64,000 nt of DNA from CAIXSC01 sp046349915 (GCA_046349915.1 JAXMBL010000003.1:1550001-1614000); one strand, 5' to 3'. Counted from the stretch's first letter, positions 49,717 to 58,163 are shown. Notes: generated by a model not told the origin, from the letters alone. Numbers and translations are program-made.

Positions 49717-50904
49717 ATGATATGGATCGACCGTCGGATGGATTCGACTGGGAGTCGTTCGGCACGTCGTGCTCGCGTACCGTACGCGGCTGGTTTGCGG
49801 CTGACTTGCTGGGGACTCGCTAGCTGGGTTCTCGCTTGCTGGGTCTTGGCTTGCCTGCTATCGCCAAACCGGGGGCTGGCTGACGAAGACGATCGAGCCG
49901 CTCTTGCCGAGCGAATTGCGAAGGACGTCGAGCATCTCGAGGCGGAAGGACGGCTGCTGCGTCGAGTCGTCGCCTTTATCCGGCCGACGGTGGTGCATAT
50001 TGACGCCGAGCGACCCGAGGAGGGACGGCGCGCGTCCGAAGAGACCGGTTCTGGCGTGATCGTGCGGATCGGCGAACAGACCTACGTGCTGACGAATCGC
50101 CATGTGATTCGCGGCGCCCGCGTCAATCGAATTCGAATTCGCACCTCCGACGGGCGCCTGATCTCGCCCACCAAGGTCTGGTCGGACCGCGGCACCGATG
50201 TGGCCGTCTTGGCAGTCGAGGCCCCCGGCCTGACCGCGGCGAAGGTGGGCGACAGCGATCAAACCGACATCGGCGACTTTGTGCTGGCTGTCGGGAGCCC
50301 TTTTGGGCTTAGCCACAGCGTCACCTTCGGCATTGTGAGCGCGAAGGGGCGGCGCGACTTGCAGCTTGGCTCCGAGTCTGTTTCCTACCAAGACTTCTTG
50401 CAGACGGATGCCGCGATCAACCCCGGCAATAGCGGTGGTCCGCTCATGAATCTGCGCGGCGAGGTGGTGGGGCTCAATACGGCGATTGCCAGCAGTTCGG
50501 GCGGCAATGACGGAATCGGTTTCTCGATTCCCATCAACATGGTCATGGCCGTGGCTCGCCAACTAGTAACCAATGGCGTGGTAGTCCGAGCGTATCTCGG
50601 AGTCCATCTCGACATTCGCTTTAACGAAGAGGTTGCACGTCGACTTGGGCTGCCGCGTTTGACCGGCGCGCGAGTGAGTCAAGTCACTCCTAACTCGCCA
50701 GCCGCCACGGCCAAGTTGCTGGTGGACGACGTGATTCTGGAATTCAATGGCGTTGCCATCAACGATGACAACCACCTCGTCAATACGGTCAGTCTGACCG
50801 ATGTGGGCAAGACGGTGCCGATTACCGTCTTGCGACGAGGCGAGAAAATGACGCTCGATATCACTCTGACAGATCGCGAACGATTTGAGGGTGCGGACAA
50901 GTAA
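49717..50904 (+). CDS. Secreted HtrA/DegP-like serine protease with PDZ domain
   Basis: A 395-residue protein: signal or anchor segment (about 24-50, including the repeat SWVLACWVLACLL), protease domain and a C-terminal PDZ (about 300-385, AYLGVHLDIRFNEEVARRLG onwards). The triad is His129 in LTNRHV, Asp161 in GTDVAVL and Ser239 in NPGNSGGPL, so it is likely active. Family members degrade damaged envelope proteins or process substrates. The ATG at 49717 is used; a second at 49738 is possible. It is not adjacent to any sensor or sigma factor gene in the window. The sulfatase gene converges on it with a 40 bp gap. Confidence 0.93.
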   Translation: MIWIDRRMDSTGSRSARRARVPYAAGLRLTCWGLASWVLACWVLACLLSPNRGLADEDDRAALAERIAKDVEHLEAEGRLLRRVVAFIRPTVVHIDAERPEEGRRASEETGSGVIVRIGEQTYVLTNRHVIRGARVNRIRIRTSDGRLISPTKVWSDRGTDVAVLAVEAPGLTAAKVGDSDQTDIGDFVLAVGSPFGLSHSVTFGIVSAKGRRDLQLGSESVSYQDFLQTDAAINPGNSGGPLMNLRGEVVGLNTAIASSSGGNDGIGFSIPINMVMAVARQLVTNGVVVRAYLGVHLDIRFNEEVARRLGLPRLTGARVSQVTPNSPAATAKLLVDDVILEFNGVAINDDNHLVNTVSLTDVGKTVPITVLRRGEKMTLDITLTDRERFEGADK

Positions 50905-50944
50905 CCATGCGACGAGCCTGAGTTGCGTGCGGCTTGCGACGAGT

Positions 50945-52684
50945 TCATTCTGGGGGGGACGCGAAAGACGCAGTTTTGCTTTCGCGATACCCAAGACGAC
51001 AGGCCTTCGTTTCTAGTCGGTGTCCGGGAGGCACCTCGACGGGGGTCGAGTAGAGCTTCCATACAATGTCGGCCGCCCCATTTCGGTTCGCATTCGCGCG
51101 TTTGGCGGGCTGATTCTTGCGAGCCCGTTTGTCTTCTTTGGGGGAAGGGCTTGCATCGTTCGCATCCGCTGAGCGTGCCGTCGAGTTGGTCGGCTTGTCG
51201 GCGGTGATGCGAAACGCGATGGAACTGCCGGGAGTGGCGCATGTCAGCGTCGCCTGACGCTTGATCCACGTAACCTGTGGAGTTTCCGCGTGAGCCCAGC
51301 GGCCCTCGGGACGCGTGCGCTGTTGAAGTTCGGACTCGGGGACCAAGCCTAGGTCGCCCGTTTCGCTGGCCCACTTTTCGTGGGCGGCACGCAGGCGCGC
51401 GAGCGTCGCGGCATGCGCGGGATCGTTCGCCAGGTTGTGAATCTCATGCGGATCGGCGTCGAGATCATACAGTTCTTCGTCAGGTTTGCGTTCCGCGAAG
51501 AAGAGCAGGGGAGGGCCTGAAAGTCGCCCGGTCGCGTGTAGACGACGCCATTCCTGCATGGTGGGCATTTCGTCCATGTAGGCGATTCGCTGCGAGTACG
51601 GGAGTTCTGGTCGATAATTGCGCAGGTACTTAAAACGCGAGTCACGTACGGCTCGAATGAGATCATACGTTTCGTCCATGCGGTCGCGGGCGCCGTAGAT
51701 GTACTCGCGAGGCTTCTCCGCGCGAGCCGCGCCCAAGAAAGCTTGCCCTTGCAAGTGGCCGGGAATCGGGACTCCGGCGAGCGACAACATGGTTGGCGCG
51801 AGGTCGAGCAACGCCACTAACTCGTCGCGCACGGAACCGGGTTCGATCTGTCCTGGCCAGCGGACGATGAGTGGGACGTGGAGGCCCGAGTCGTACAGCC
51901 AACGTTTGGCTCGGGGAAGTCCTCGACCATGATCGCCCCAAAAGAAGACGATGGTCGAGTCCGCCAGTCCATCGGCCTCGAGTTCGGCCAGGATCTGCCC
52001 CACGCGTTTGTCGGTGAAGGTGAGGTTGTCGTAGTAGCGAGCCCAATCGAGACGCGTGACGGGGGTGTCGGGATAATAGGGGGGGATCTTCGCCTCCACC
52101 GGATCGTGACGTTCCGCGGGCGTGAGTGATTCGCGACGTTTCTCCAACTGATCTGGGGCGAGGCGGATTTGGCTTTCGTGCGTTGTCGTCAGATTAATGA
52201 CCGCGAAAAAGGGATGGTCCGCCGCGGGGCGGTTTCGCCAGTGGGCGCCGGGACGATTCTCGTCCCAGGCCGTCGTCGGCGCTGGAAAATTGTAGTCCGT
52301 TTTGCTGTCATTCGTGCAGTAATAGCCGACGGCTCGGAGGTACTCGGTGAAGCATTTGACGCCGACCGGCGGCACTCCCTGACTGCGCATGTGCTGCGTG
52401 CCAATCGAGGTAGGGTACATGCCGGTGATGATGCCCGAACGACTGGGGGCGCAGACCCCCGCGTGCGCGAATGCCCGCGTAAATCTCGCGCCTTGTGCGG
52501 CCAGCCGATCAATGTGCGGTGTGACGGCGTAGGCGTCGCCATAACACCCGAGATCGGGGCTGATATCTTCGAGACTAATCCAGAGAATGCTGGGACGCTG
52601 GGGTTCAACCGCCTCGACTCGCTGGACGGCGACAACGACGAAGGCAGCCAACGCCGCTGTCAGAAGGGACGAAATGCGGCTCAT
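50945..52684 (-). CDS. Secreted type I (formylglycine) sulfatase
   Basis: A 579-residue exported hydrolase. The signal peptide is followed by ILWISLEDISPDLGCYGD (metal Asp) and the sulfatase signature CAPSRSGIITG with Cys78, which is converted to formylglycine. FFWGDHGRGLPRAKRWLYDSGLHVPL, with the Asp, His and Lys of the active site, comes in the middle. An unusual C-terminal 60 residues are rich in Lys, Asn and Ala. The substrate is probably a sulfated glycan. It is the last gene of a co-directional set with eda, an aldolase and the Tm-1-like pair, which suggests use of sulfated sugars. Confidence 0.93.
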   Translation of the reverse strand: MSRISSLLTAALAAFVVVAVQRVEAVEPQRPSILWISLEDISPDLGCYGDAYAVTPHIDRLAAQGARFTRAFAHAGVCAPSRSGIITGMYPTSIGTQHMRSQGVPPVGVKCFTEYLRAVGYYCTNDSKTDYNFPAPTTAWDENRPGAHWRNRPAADHPFFAVINLTTTHESQIRLAPDQLEKRRESLTPAERHDPVEAKIPPYYPDTPVTRLDWARYYDNLTFTDKRVGQILAELEADGLADSTIVFFWGDHGRGLPRAKRWLYDSGLHVPLIVRWPGQIEPGSVRDELVALLDLAPTMLSLAGVPIPGHLQGQAFLGAARAEKPREYIYGARDRMDETYDLIRAVRDSRFKYLRNYRPELPYSQRIAYMDEMPTMQEWRRLHATGRLSGPPLLFFAERKPDEELYDLDADPHEIHNLANDPAHAATLARLRAAHEKWASETGDLGLVPESELQQRTRPEGRWAHAETPQVTWIKRQATLTCATPGSSIAFRITADKPTNSTARSADANDASPSPKEDKRARKNQPAKRANANRNGAADIVWKLYSTPVEVPPGHRLETKACRLGYRESKTASFASPPE

Positions 52685-52741
52685 GAGAGACCCCGGTCTG
52701 GGTAGGGAAGCTGGTAGGAGACGACAGCGACGCGAACAGTG

Positions 52742-53575
52742 CTACTGGAATCGCAAGCGAGTGAATTCTCGGACTCGACCTTCGATGGCGGGTTCCACGG
52801 GCAAGCGTTCCATGCTGCTGGCGCCGTAGAAACCAACGATCCCTTCAGTGTGGTCGAGGATGTACTGCGCATCCGCGGGTTCCGCGATCGGACCGCCATG
52901 GCACAATACGAGAATCTCGGGATTGACGCGTTTGGCCGCGTCGTGCATGGCTTGGATGGCTGGCACGCAGGCGGCAAGACTGATCGCGGTGCCCGCTCCG
53001 ATCGTGCCTTTCGTGGTGAGTCCCATGTGAGGGATCAGAATGTCCGCGCCTGCTCGTGCCATCGCCGCGGCTTCCTCCGGGTTGAAGCAGTAGGGGGTGG
53101 TCAGCAGGCCGAGTTCATGGGCGGTTCGAATCATGTCAACCTCGAGCCCGAACCCCATGCCGGTTTCCTCCAGGTTTTGACGGAATTTGCCATCGATCAG
53201 GCCCACGGTGGGAAAATTCTGCACGCCCGAAAAGCCCGCGGCATCGATCTCGCGCAAGAAGATTTTCATTACGCGAAAGGGATCGGTTCCGCAGACGCCC
53301 GCAAGCACGGGCGTCCGCGGGACGACGGGGAGGACCTCGCGAGCCATGTCGAGTACGATGGCGTTGGCGTCTCCATAAGGCATCATTCCGGCGAGCGAGC
53401 CGCGTCCACCCATGCGAAATCGACCAGAGTTGTAAATGACCAGGAGATCGATGCCGCCCGCTTCCGACATCTTCGCGCTGATGCCCGTGCCGGCGCCGCC
53501 GCCCACCAGCGGGCGCCCTGCCGCCACTTTCGCGCGAAAAGCCTCCATCAATTGCACACGCTGAAACAGGCCCAT
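52742..53575 (-). CDS. TIM-barrel PEP-hydrolase-like protein (Tm-1 C-terminal domain type)
   Basis: A 277-residue barrel of the phosphoenolpyruvate-hydrolase-like family. Recognisable are PLVGGGAGTGISAKMSEAGG, DLLVIYNSGRFRMGGRGS, the VLAGVCGTDPF segment and GAGTAISLAACVPAIQ, with a phosphate-binding-type C-terminal GFYGASSMERLP. In plants this domain is the C-terminal half of Tm-1, whose N-terminal half is encoded here by the next gene upstream, separated by 13 bp. TTAGGAG, which includes the upstream stop codon, is the ribosome binding site. The reaction is not established; its neighbours include two pyruvate-releasing aldolases. Confidence 0.87.
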   Translation of the reverse strand: MGLFQRVQLMEAFRAKVAAGRPLVGGGAGTGISAKMSEAGGIDLLVIYNSGRFRMGGRGSLAGMMPYGDANAIVLDMAREVLPVVPRTPVLAGVCGTDPFRVMKIFLREIDAAGFSGVQNFPTVGLIDGKFRQNLEETGMGFGLEVDMIRTAHELGLLTTPYCFNPEEAAAMARAGADILIPHMGLTTKGTIGAGTAISLAACVPAIQAMHDAAKRVNPEILVLCHGGPIAEPADAQYILDHTEGIVGFYGASSMERLPVEPAIEGRVREFTRLRFQ

Positions 53576-53588
53576 GCTGGGTAAACTC

Positions 53589-54809
53589 CTAAGTCTGACG
53601 CCGTTCGGCCAACATCTTCAGCAGCCTGTTCGCGGCCGTCTCGGCGAAGAGTGGATCGTTGATATGACAATCGAGTTCGATGAGTTCGCTCGAACCACGA
53701 TGCGTACGAATGGACTGGAAGAGAGCTTCGCGGGCGGCTGGATCGTCGAAGACGCCGCCTTGGCGATCGATCGCGGAGACGCCTCGCAAAGGAAGCAGGA
53801 TGGAAGCAGGACCCAGCGATGCCGCGACCTTGGTCGCAATCTCTCGTCCCAATTCGGCGTTTTCCGCCGCCGTGGTGCGCATGAGAGTTACGTTGGCGTT
53901 GTGTACGTGGAAATGACGGCCTGCGAACCGCACCGGCACGGAATCACGAGGGCCGAAGTTGACCATGTCGAGCGCTCCGACCGAGACGACCTGGGGTATT
54001 CCGTGGCGAGCGGCGGCGGTCAGGCGGTCAGGGCCCGCCGAAAGTATGCCGCCTACTAGCTCGTCTGCCAGTTCGGTTGTCGTGATGTCGAGCACACCGG
54101 CGAGCAATCCCTCTTGCGCGAGCGACTCGAGGGTTTGGCCGCCGTTGCCCGTGGCGTGAAACACCAGGACTTCGTAACCAGCGGCTTCCAGGACTTCCTT
54201 AGCGCGGAGCACGCAGGGAGTGGTGACGCCGAACATCGTGGCGGCGATGAGTGGTTTTGAAGGGGATTCCCCACCGGGGAGGGCAAAGCGAACCATTCCC
54301 GCCATGGCCGCCGCGGCTTGTCCGTAGATTGCGCGGCTGATCCGATTTACGCCCGCGATATCGACGACGGCGTTGAGCATCAGAATGTCTTTGTCGCCTA
54401 CGAACGGGCGGACTTGGCCCGAAGCCAGCGTACTGACCATCAACTTGGGGACGCCTAGGGGCAGTACCCGCATGGCGGCGGCGCCGATGGTTGTCCCCGC
54501 CGACCCGCCCAGCCCCAGCACTCCCACCAAGTCTCCGCGTTTCCAAGCTTCAGCCACGATCCGCGCCGCCCCGCGAGCCGCCGCCTCAATCGCGGCTCCT
54601 CGGTCTCCTCGTGAAATAACGTCCGCCAGTCGCGTGCCCGCGGCCTCGAAGACGGCATCGCGGGCGATGTCGCTTGCGGAGGTAGGCGGACCAATCACTC
54701 CTGTATCGACCACGACGACGGGGATGCCCAGGTCCCGTAGCCGTTCGCAAACGAACGCGGCGTCTGGCCCTTTCGTGTCGAGCGTTGCGAGTAGATAGAC
54801 AGCTGGCAT
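53589..54809 (-). CDS. UPF0261 / Tm-1-like ATP-binding protein
   Basis: A 406-residue protein of the UPF0261 family, the N-terminal domain of tomato Tm-1. Visible are VYLLATLDTKGPDAAFVCERL, VLGLGGSAGTTIGAAAMRVLPLGVPKLMVST and DIAGVNRISRAIYGQAAAAM. The Gly-rich middle probably binds ATP. The gene is 13 bp upstream of the TIM-barrel partner in the same order as in the plant fusion. In tomato the fused protein blocks tobamovirus RNA replication; the bacterial role is unknown and presumably metabolic. The ATG at 54809 lies 90 bp after the aldolase gene. Confidence 0.9.
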   Translation of the reverse strand: MPAVYLLATLDTKGPDAAFVCERLRDLGIPVVVVDTGVIGPPTSASDIARDAVFEAAGTRLADVISRGDRGAAIEAAARGAARIVAEAWKRGDLVGVLGLGGSAGTTIGAAAMRVLPLGVPKLMVSTLASGQVRPFVGDKDILMLNAVVDIAGVNRISRAIYGQAAAAMAGMVRFALPGGESPSKPLIAATMFGVTTPCVLRAKEVLEAAGYEVLVFHATGNGGQTLESLAQEGLLAGVLDITTTELADELVGGILSAGPDRLTAAARHGIPQVVSVGALDMVNFGPRDSVPVRFAGRHFHVHNANVTLMRTTAAENAELGREIATKVAASLGPASILLPLRGVSAIDRQGGVFDDPAAREALFQSIRTHRGSSELIELDCHINDPLFAETAANRLLKMLAERRQT

Positions 54810-54899
54810 GCGGAGGTTTTCGTCTCCAGCGAAAAGTGGCGGACAGGGATACTCAAGCGGGATCGCGGGGCGAACTGGGACGGCGACTGGCCGCTCGTC

Positions 54900-55697
54900 T
54901 TAGTAGCGAGCGACGTCCTTGCCGCCTTCCGTGGGATGGAGTGCTTTCAAGGTCTCTTGCGCCTTGACCGTCATCATGCGCAGGTCACTGCCAACGGCCA
55001 GGAATTGCATTCCCTGCGAGGCTCGCTTCAAAGCACCGGCCGCGTCCATCTCGTGAATGCCCGTCGGCGTGCCGACTTTCTTGCCAACCTCAATGACTCG
55101 CTGAATCGCCGCTTCGTGCTCCTCGGGCGAAGGATCTTTTCCGTCTGGGGTGCGCATTTGAGCTCGCAGATCGTTGGGGCCGATGAAGATTGCGTCACAG
55201 CCGGGCAGGCTGTAGATCGCTTCGGCGTTGCGTACTCCCGTCGGGCTCTCGGTTTGCAAGACCACCAGGATCTCGTCGTTCGCTCGCGCGTAGTAGTCGC
55301 CCGCGGTCGCCCCGAAATTCATCGAATGCATACCGCCGCCCACGCTCCGATTTCCCACGGGAGGGTACTTGGCCGCGGCGATGGCTGCGCGTCCCTGTTC
55401 GACGGTGTCGACCATCGGCACGACGATGCCCCAAGCCCCAGCGTCCAGCACTCGCTTAATCAAGTGATGATTGCCCTCGGGGACGCGAGCCAACGGGACT
55501 GAACCAGCATCGGCGACGGCCGCGAAAATCATAGCGGCTTGCGACCAGTCAATTGCGGAGTGTTCGATATCGAGGGTGAGCCAATCCCAGCCGAGTCGAG
55601 CGAGGACGCGGGTGGCGTAGAGGTCGCCCAGGGATAGCCAAGTGCCGAAGGTTGGTTCGCCGTTACGGAGCTTTTGTTTCACCGGATTGGTGCGCAT
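54900..55697 (-). CDS. HpcH/HpaI-family aldolase
   Basis: Class II, metal-dependent pyruvate aldolase, 265 residues. The barrel has GTWLSLGDLYATRVLARLGW, DIEHSAIDW (catalytic His), the metal Glu of LQTESPTGVRNAEAI and the metal Asp in FIGPNDLRAQM. Known members release pyruvate from 4-hydroxy-2-oxo acids such as 2-keto-3-deoxy-rhamnonate or hydroxy-oxovalerate. Its position between eda and the Tm-1-like pair suggests sugar-acid breakdown. GGA lies upstream of the ATG at 55697. A hairpin without T-tract separates it from the DUF1559 gene. Confidence 0.92.
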   Translation of the reverse strand: MRTNPVKQKLRNGEPTFGTWLSLGDLYATRVLARLGWDWLTLDIEHSAIDWSQAAMIFAAVADAGSVPLARVPEGNHHLIKRVLDAGAWGIVVPMVDTVEQGRAAIAAAKYPPVGNRSVGGGMHSMNFGATAGDYYARANDEILVVLQTESPTGVRNAEAIYSLPGCDAIFIGPNDLRAQMRTPDGKDPSPEEHEAAIQRVIEVGKKVGTPTGIHEMDAAGALKRASQGMQFLAVGSDLRMMTVKAQETLKALHPTEGGKDVARY

Positions 55698-55795
55698 GGG
55701 CAGTTTTCCAAGAGGGCCAAAGGAGAGCAGGGGACGCGTTCAGGCGTCTCGTGATGCGACCGAATCGGCCAGTGTTCCAAACCGAAGTCGAGGTC

Positions 55796-55816
55796 GCAAG
55801 CCCCCGCGCGGCTTGC
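55796..55816 (-). terminator. Perfect GC-rich hairpin after the DUF1559 gene
   Basis: GCAAGCC (55796-55802) and GGCTTGC (55810-55816) form a perfect 7-bp stem six bases downstream of the DUF1559 stop on the minus strand. There is no T-tract, so it may only attenuate or protect the transcript. Confidence 0.38.
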
Positions 55817-55822
55817 TCGTGA

Positions 55823-56740
55823 TTACGGGGAACTATCAAGCGACGACCAGTCGATCGCTTCGCCGCCGTTGACCGTCGCGAGAGCCTCGAGGGCTTCGGG
55901 CGCCGCTTGGTCGCCGAGGAAGCGAGTCTGACCGTCCGCCAGCACGATGTGTGCTCCCCGCTCATGCGAACTCTGGATGCCGACCTTGGTGTTGCCATTC
56001 ACGCCGCTCGACAAGGCGCTGAAGGGGATGTCTCGAGGAGCGGTCCAGGGAATCCCTGATTCATGACACTCGGCGACCAGCAACGTCTGGGACTCGCCGT
56101 CACGAAAATCCGTGGATTTGCGTCCGCCGCTGGCGGGAAACGCGGTGCGACCGCCGACCACGGCGAGGTAACTCGTGTCGACTCGAGAAGTCGCATTGGG
56201 ATCTGCGGGACAGGCGAAGACTAGTGGCATGGAAGTTTGCAGTGAGAAGTTGTTAGGGCCATCCCACGGTTCGTCGAATCGATACCGTTCGTAGAGGGAC
56301 TGCTCGCCCAATTGCGGCAAGATCAACACTCGCCAACTATGCATCGGTTTGCCGGTGGCATCGACCAGATAGGGCGGAGGGTAGACGCCGTGTTGTTCAT
56401 GATAAGCCCGTAGCGCGGTGGCGATTGCTCTCAAGTTCGACGAACAGGTGGAACTGTGAGCCAGCGCACGAGCTGAACCCACTAACGGCCACAAGAAGAC
56501 GATGACGACGAGCAGGGTGATGACCCCTGTGACGGCGCCGGCGGCGACGACCAGCAGGCTAGACCGCCAGATTTCACGCTCGCGCCGACGGTAGAGGGCG
56601 GCCTGTCGGGGATCGGTTTGCGGTCGCAAGGGGACCGTGACCGATTTGCCGCATTGAAAACAGGGGCCCGTATGACCCAAGTAATCATCATCGACAAGAG
56701 TGCGACCACCGCAATGCGGACAAGTGAACTCAAGAGGCAT
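55823..56740 (-). CDS. DUF1559 protein with N-terminal zinc ribbon
   Basis: A 305-residue planctomycete-type protein. Residues 1-35 form a Cys4 ribbon (CPHCGGRTLVDDDYLGHTGP then CFQCGK). A membrane helix follows (about 62-85). The DUF1559 part shows SSNLRAIATALRAYHEQHGVYPPP, the HSWRVLILPQLGEQ block and a C-terminal HIVLADGQTRFLGD. Most DUF1559 proteins begin with a type IV pilin-like leader; this one has a ribbon and a helix instead. Its function is unknown. The ATG at 56740 overlaps the eda stop by 11 bp, an odd partner for an aldolase. Confidence 0.9.
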   Translation of the reverse strand: MPLEFTCPHCGGRTLVDDDYLGHTGPCFQCGKSVTVPLRPQTDPRQAALYRRREREIWRSSLLVVAAGAVTGVITLLVVIVFLWPLVGSARALAHSSTCSSNLRAIATALRAYHEQHGVYPPPYLVDATGKPMHSWRVLILPQLGEQSLYERYRFDEPWDGPNNFSLQTSMPLVFACPADPNATSRVDTSYLAVVGGRTAFPASGGRKSTDFRDGESQTLLVAECHESGIPWTAPRDIPFSALSSGVNGNTKVGIQSSHERGAHIVLADGQTRFLGDQAAPEALEALATVNGGEAIDWSSLDSSP

Positions 56741-57389
56741 GGAGGGCCCCGCGCGCTTGACGCACTGATTCCACGAATTGCCGCGCCAGCGACTCGATGC
56801 GCGCCAGATCTCGATCAGCGAGAGCCTTGGGTTCGACGAGTGATCCGCCGATTCCCAGCGAGCAGGCGCCTGCCTTGAGGAAGTCGCCGGCCGTTTCGAG
56901 AGTCACGCCGCCGGTGGGCATGAGTCGAACGTGGGGAAACGGCCCGCGGAGGGCTTTCAGGTACTTGGGGCCATGCACGTCCGAGGGGAACACTTTGACG
57001 ATGTCGGCTCCGGCTTGCCACGCGGTAATCACTTCCGTCGGGGTGAAGGCGCCGGGCATGATGAGTTTGGAGTAACGCTTGCAGAGTTGGATGATTTCGA
57101 CGTTTGTCGAGGGCGAAACGATGAACTCGGCGCCTGCCAGAATCGCCGCCCGCGCAGTCTCGGTGTCGAGCACGGTTCCCGCGCCCAACAAGATCCGCCG
57201 TCCCAAACGGCTCGCCACTTGTTCGAGCACCCCAATGGCGCCAGGAATTGTGAATGTAACTTCCATGACATCGATGCCGCCAGCAAGCAAGGCTTCGGCG
57301 ACCTCGACCAATTGGTCGCCGCTTGGGGCGCGGATGATGGCGACAATGCCAGTATTGAGGACACGAGCGAGCGGCTCAATGGATGCCAT
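56730..57389 (-). CDS. eda: 2-keto-3-deoxy-6-phosphogluconate / 4-hydroxy-2-oxoglutarate aldolase
   Basis: Class I aldolase of the Entner-Doudoroff and hexuronate pathways, giving pyruvate and glyceraldehyde 3-phosphate. The 219-residue protein has VMEVTFTIPGA (catalytic Glu), LGAGTVLDTE, AEFIVSPST and the Schiff-base Lys in DIVKVFPSDVHGPKYLKALRG, followed by MPTGGVTLET. Length is typical. It is the first gene of a six-gene run on the minus strand down to the sulfatase. KDPG versus the galactonate form cannot be separated from the sequence. Confidence 0.93.
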   Translation of the reverse strand: MASIEPLARVLNTGIVAIIRAPSGDQLVEVAEALLAGGIDVMEVTFTIPGAIGVLEQVASRLGRRILLGAGTVLDTETARAAILAGAEFIVSPSTNVEIIQLCKRYSKLIMPGAFTPTEVITAWQAGADIVKVFPSDVHGPKYLKALRGPFPHVRLMPTGGVTLETAGDFLKAGACSLGIGGSLVEPKALADRDLARIESLARQFVESVRQARGALHAS

Positions 57390-57511
57390 TTCTCACGAAT
57401 TCCTTATCGCGTGGGGCGAACCTTAGGAGTTGTAACGGCGTACGTAGGGGAGACTCATCAAGGACGGCCGCCCACATCGGACTCCCGAGAAGCGGCCAAG
57501 AGATCAAGCTA

Positions 57512-57568
57512 GGACGACGCCGTCCGACTGTCAATTCACGGTAAGGGCGCCGGTCAGGCGAATTACCG
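57512..57568. other. Two hairpins in the 308 bp eda / SHOCT-like divergent spacer
   Basis: GGACG/CGTCC (57512-57525, loop ACGC) is followed by CGGTAA/TTACCG (57539-57544 with 57563-57568), which encloses CGCC/GGCG around GGTCA. All pairs are Watson-Crick, so both folds hold for either strand. They could be operator dyads. Elsewhere in 57390-57697 I see no convincing promoter or gene. Confidence 0.35.
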
Positions 57569-57697
57569 AGAACGGGCAAGGTCTGCCAGAAATCCTGGAC
57601 TTGACGTGGCGAATATGGATAATGACGACCAGTCAAACGTGTGTTTCTCGTTTTCACTTCGTCCGCCACGGTGGAAGTTTAGGCAGGGGAGGGAAAC

Positions 57698-58012
57698 TTG
57701 GCATCCAGCAACGGGCTCAGCGGCGGGCTGATGGATTTTCTGAGGTCGCCGGCGGCGCAAGCCGTCCTGTGGGTGACGGTGCTCGTGATCCTGCTCGTTG
57801 TGGGGGCTTGGGTGGTGCTAAGATTTCGCGGTCGCGCCACGGAGGATACGGCGCCGACCAGTGATCTGCTATCTAACTTTCGCGAAATGCACCACGACGG
57901 TCACTTGGACGAGTCTGAATTCCGAACAATAAAGACGATGCTTGGCGGCAAGATCCAGCAAGAGTTAAACGGAAACTCGCCTAAGGGTTCCGTGGAACCA
58001 CCGCAAGCCTAA
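57698..58012 (+). CDS. Small membrane protein with a SHOCT-like C-terminal motif
   Basis: A 104-residue protein with a single membrane segment (about 20-42, AVLWVTVLVILLVVGAWVVL) and a cytosolic part in which LLSNFREMHHDGHLDESEFR plus TIKTML resembles the SHOCT motif (a short C-terminal helix pair). The start is a TTG at 57698 with GGGGAGGG four to five bases upstream, which decides it. Function unknown. A small GAAA-loop hairpin (CGGGC/GCCTG, 58016-58029) lies just after the stop. It precedes the clpX leader, where a separate promoter can be proposed. Confidence 0.82.
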   Translation: MASSNGLSGGLMDFLRSPAAQAVLWVTVLVILLVVGAWVVLRFRGRATEDTAPTSDLLSNFREMHHDGHLDESEFRTIKTMLGGKIQQELNGNSPKGSVEPPQA

Positions 58013-58118
58013 CGACGGGCGAAAGCCTGCCGGTTTGGTAAAGGTGAAGGCTCATGCGGGTCGTGCGGCATGTAGCGGTCCGCGGGTCAGGGAGGCTCCG
58101 GGTCGCTCATTGCGGAAT

Positions 58119-58146
58119 GATTCACCGATATAACGATTCACCGATA
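58119..58146 (+). promoter_or_regulatory. Direct repeat around a -10-like box upstream of clpX
   Basis: GATTCACCGATA occurs at 58119-58130 and again at 58135-58146, a 16 bp period. TATAAC (58129-58134, five of six -10 positions) lies at the junction of the copies. A good -35 is not seen, so an activator using the repeats as operators is conceivable. Confidence 0.38.
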
Positions 58147-58163
58147 GACTGCTCGACGATCGC

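Noticed and set aside
55731..55750. Hairpin GGGACGC/GCGTCTC before the HpcH/HpaI gene
   Set aside because: The apparent 7-bp stem contains a plus-strand G-T pair that is a mismatch on the transcribed minus strand, leaving only five pairs.
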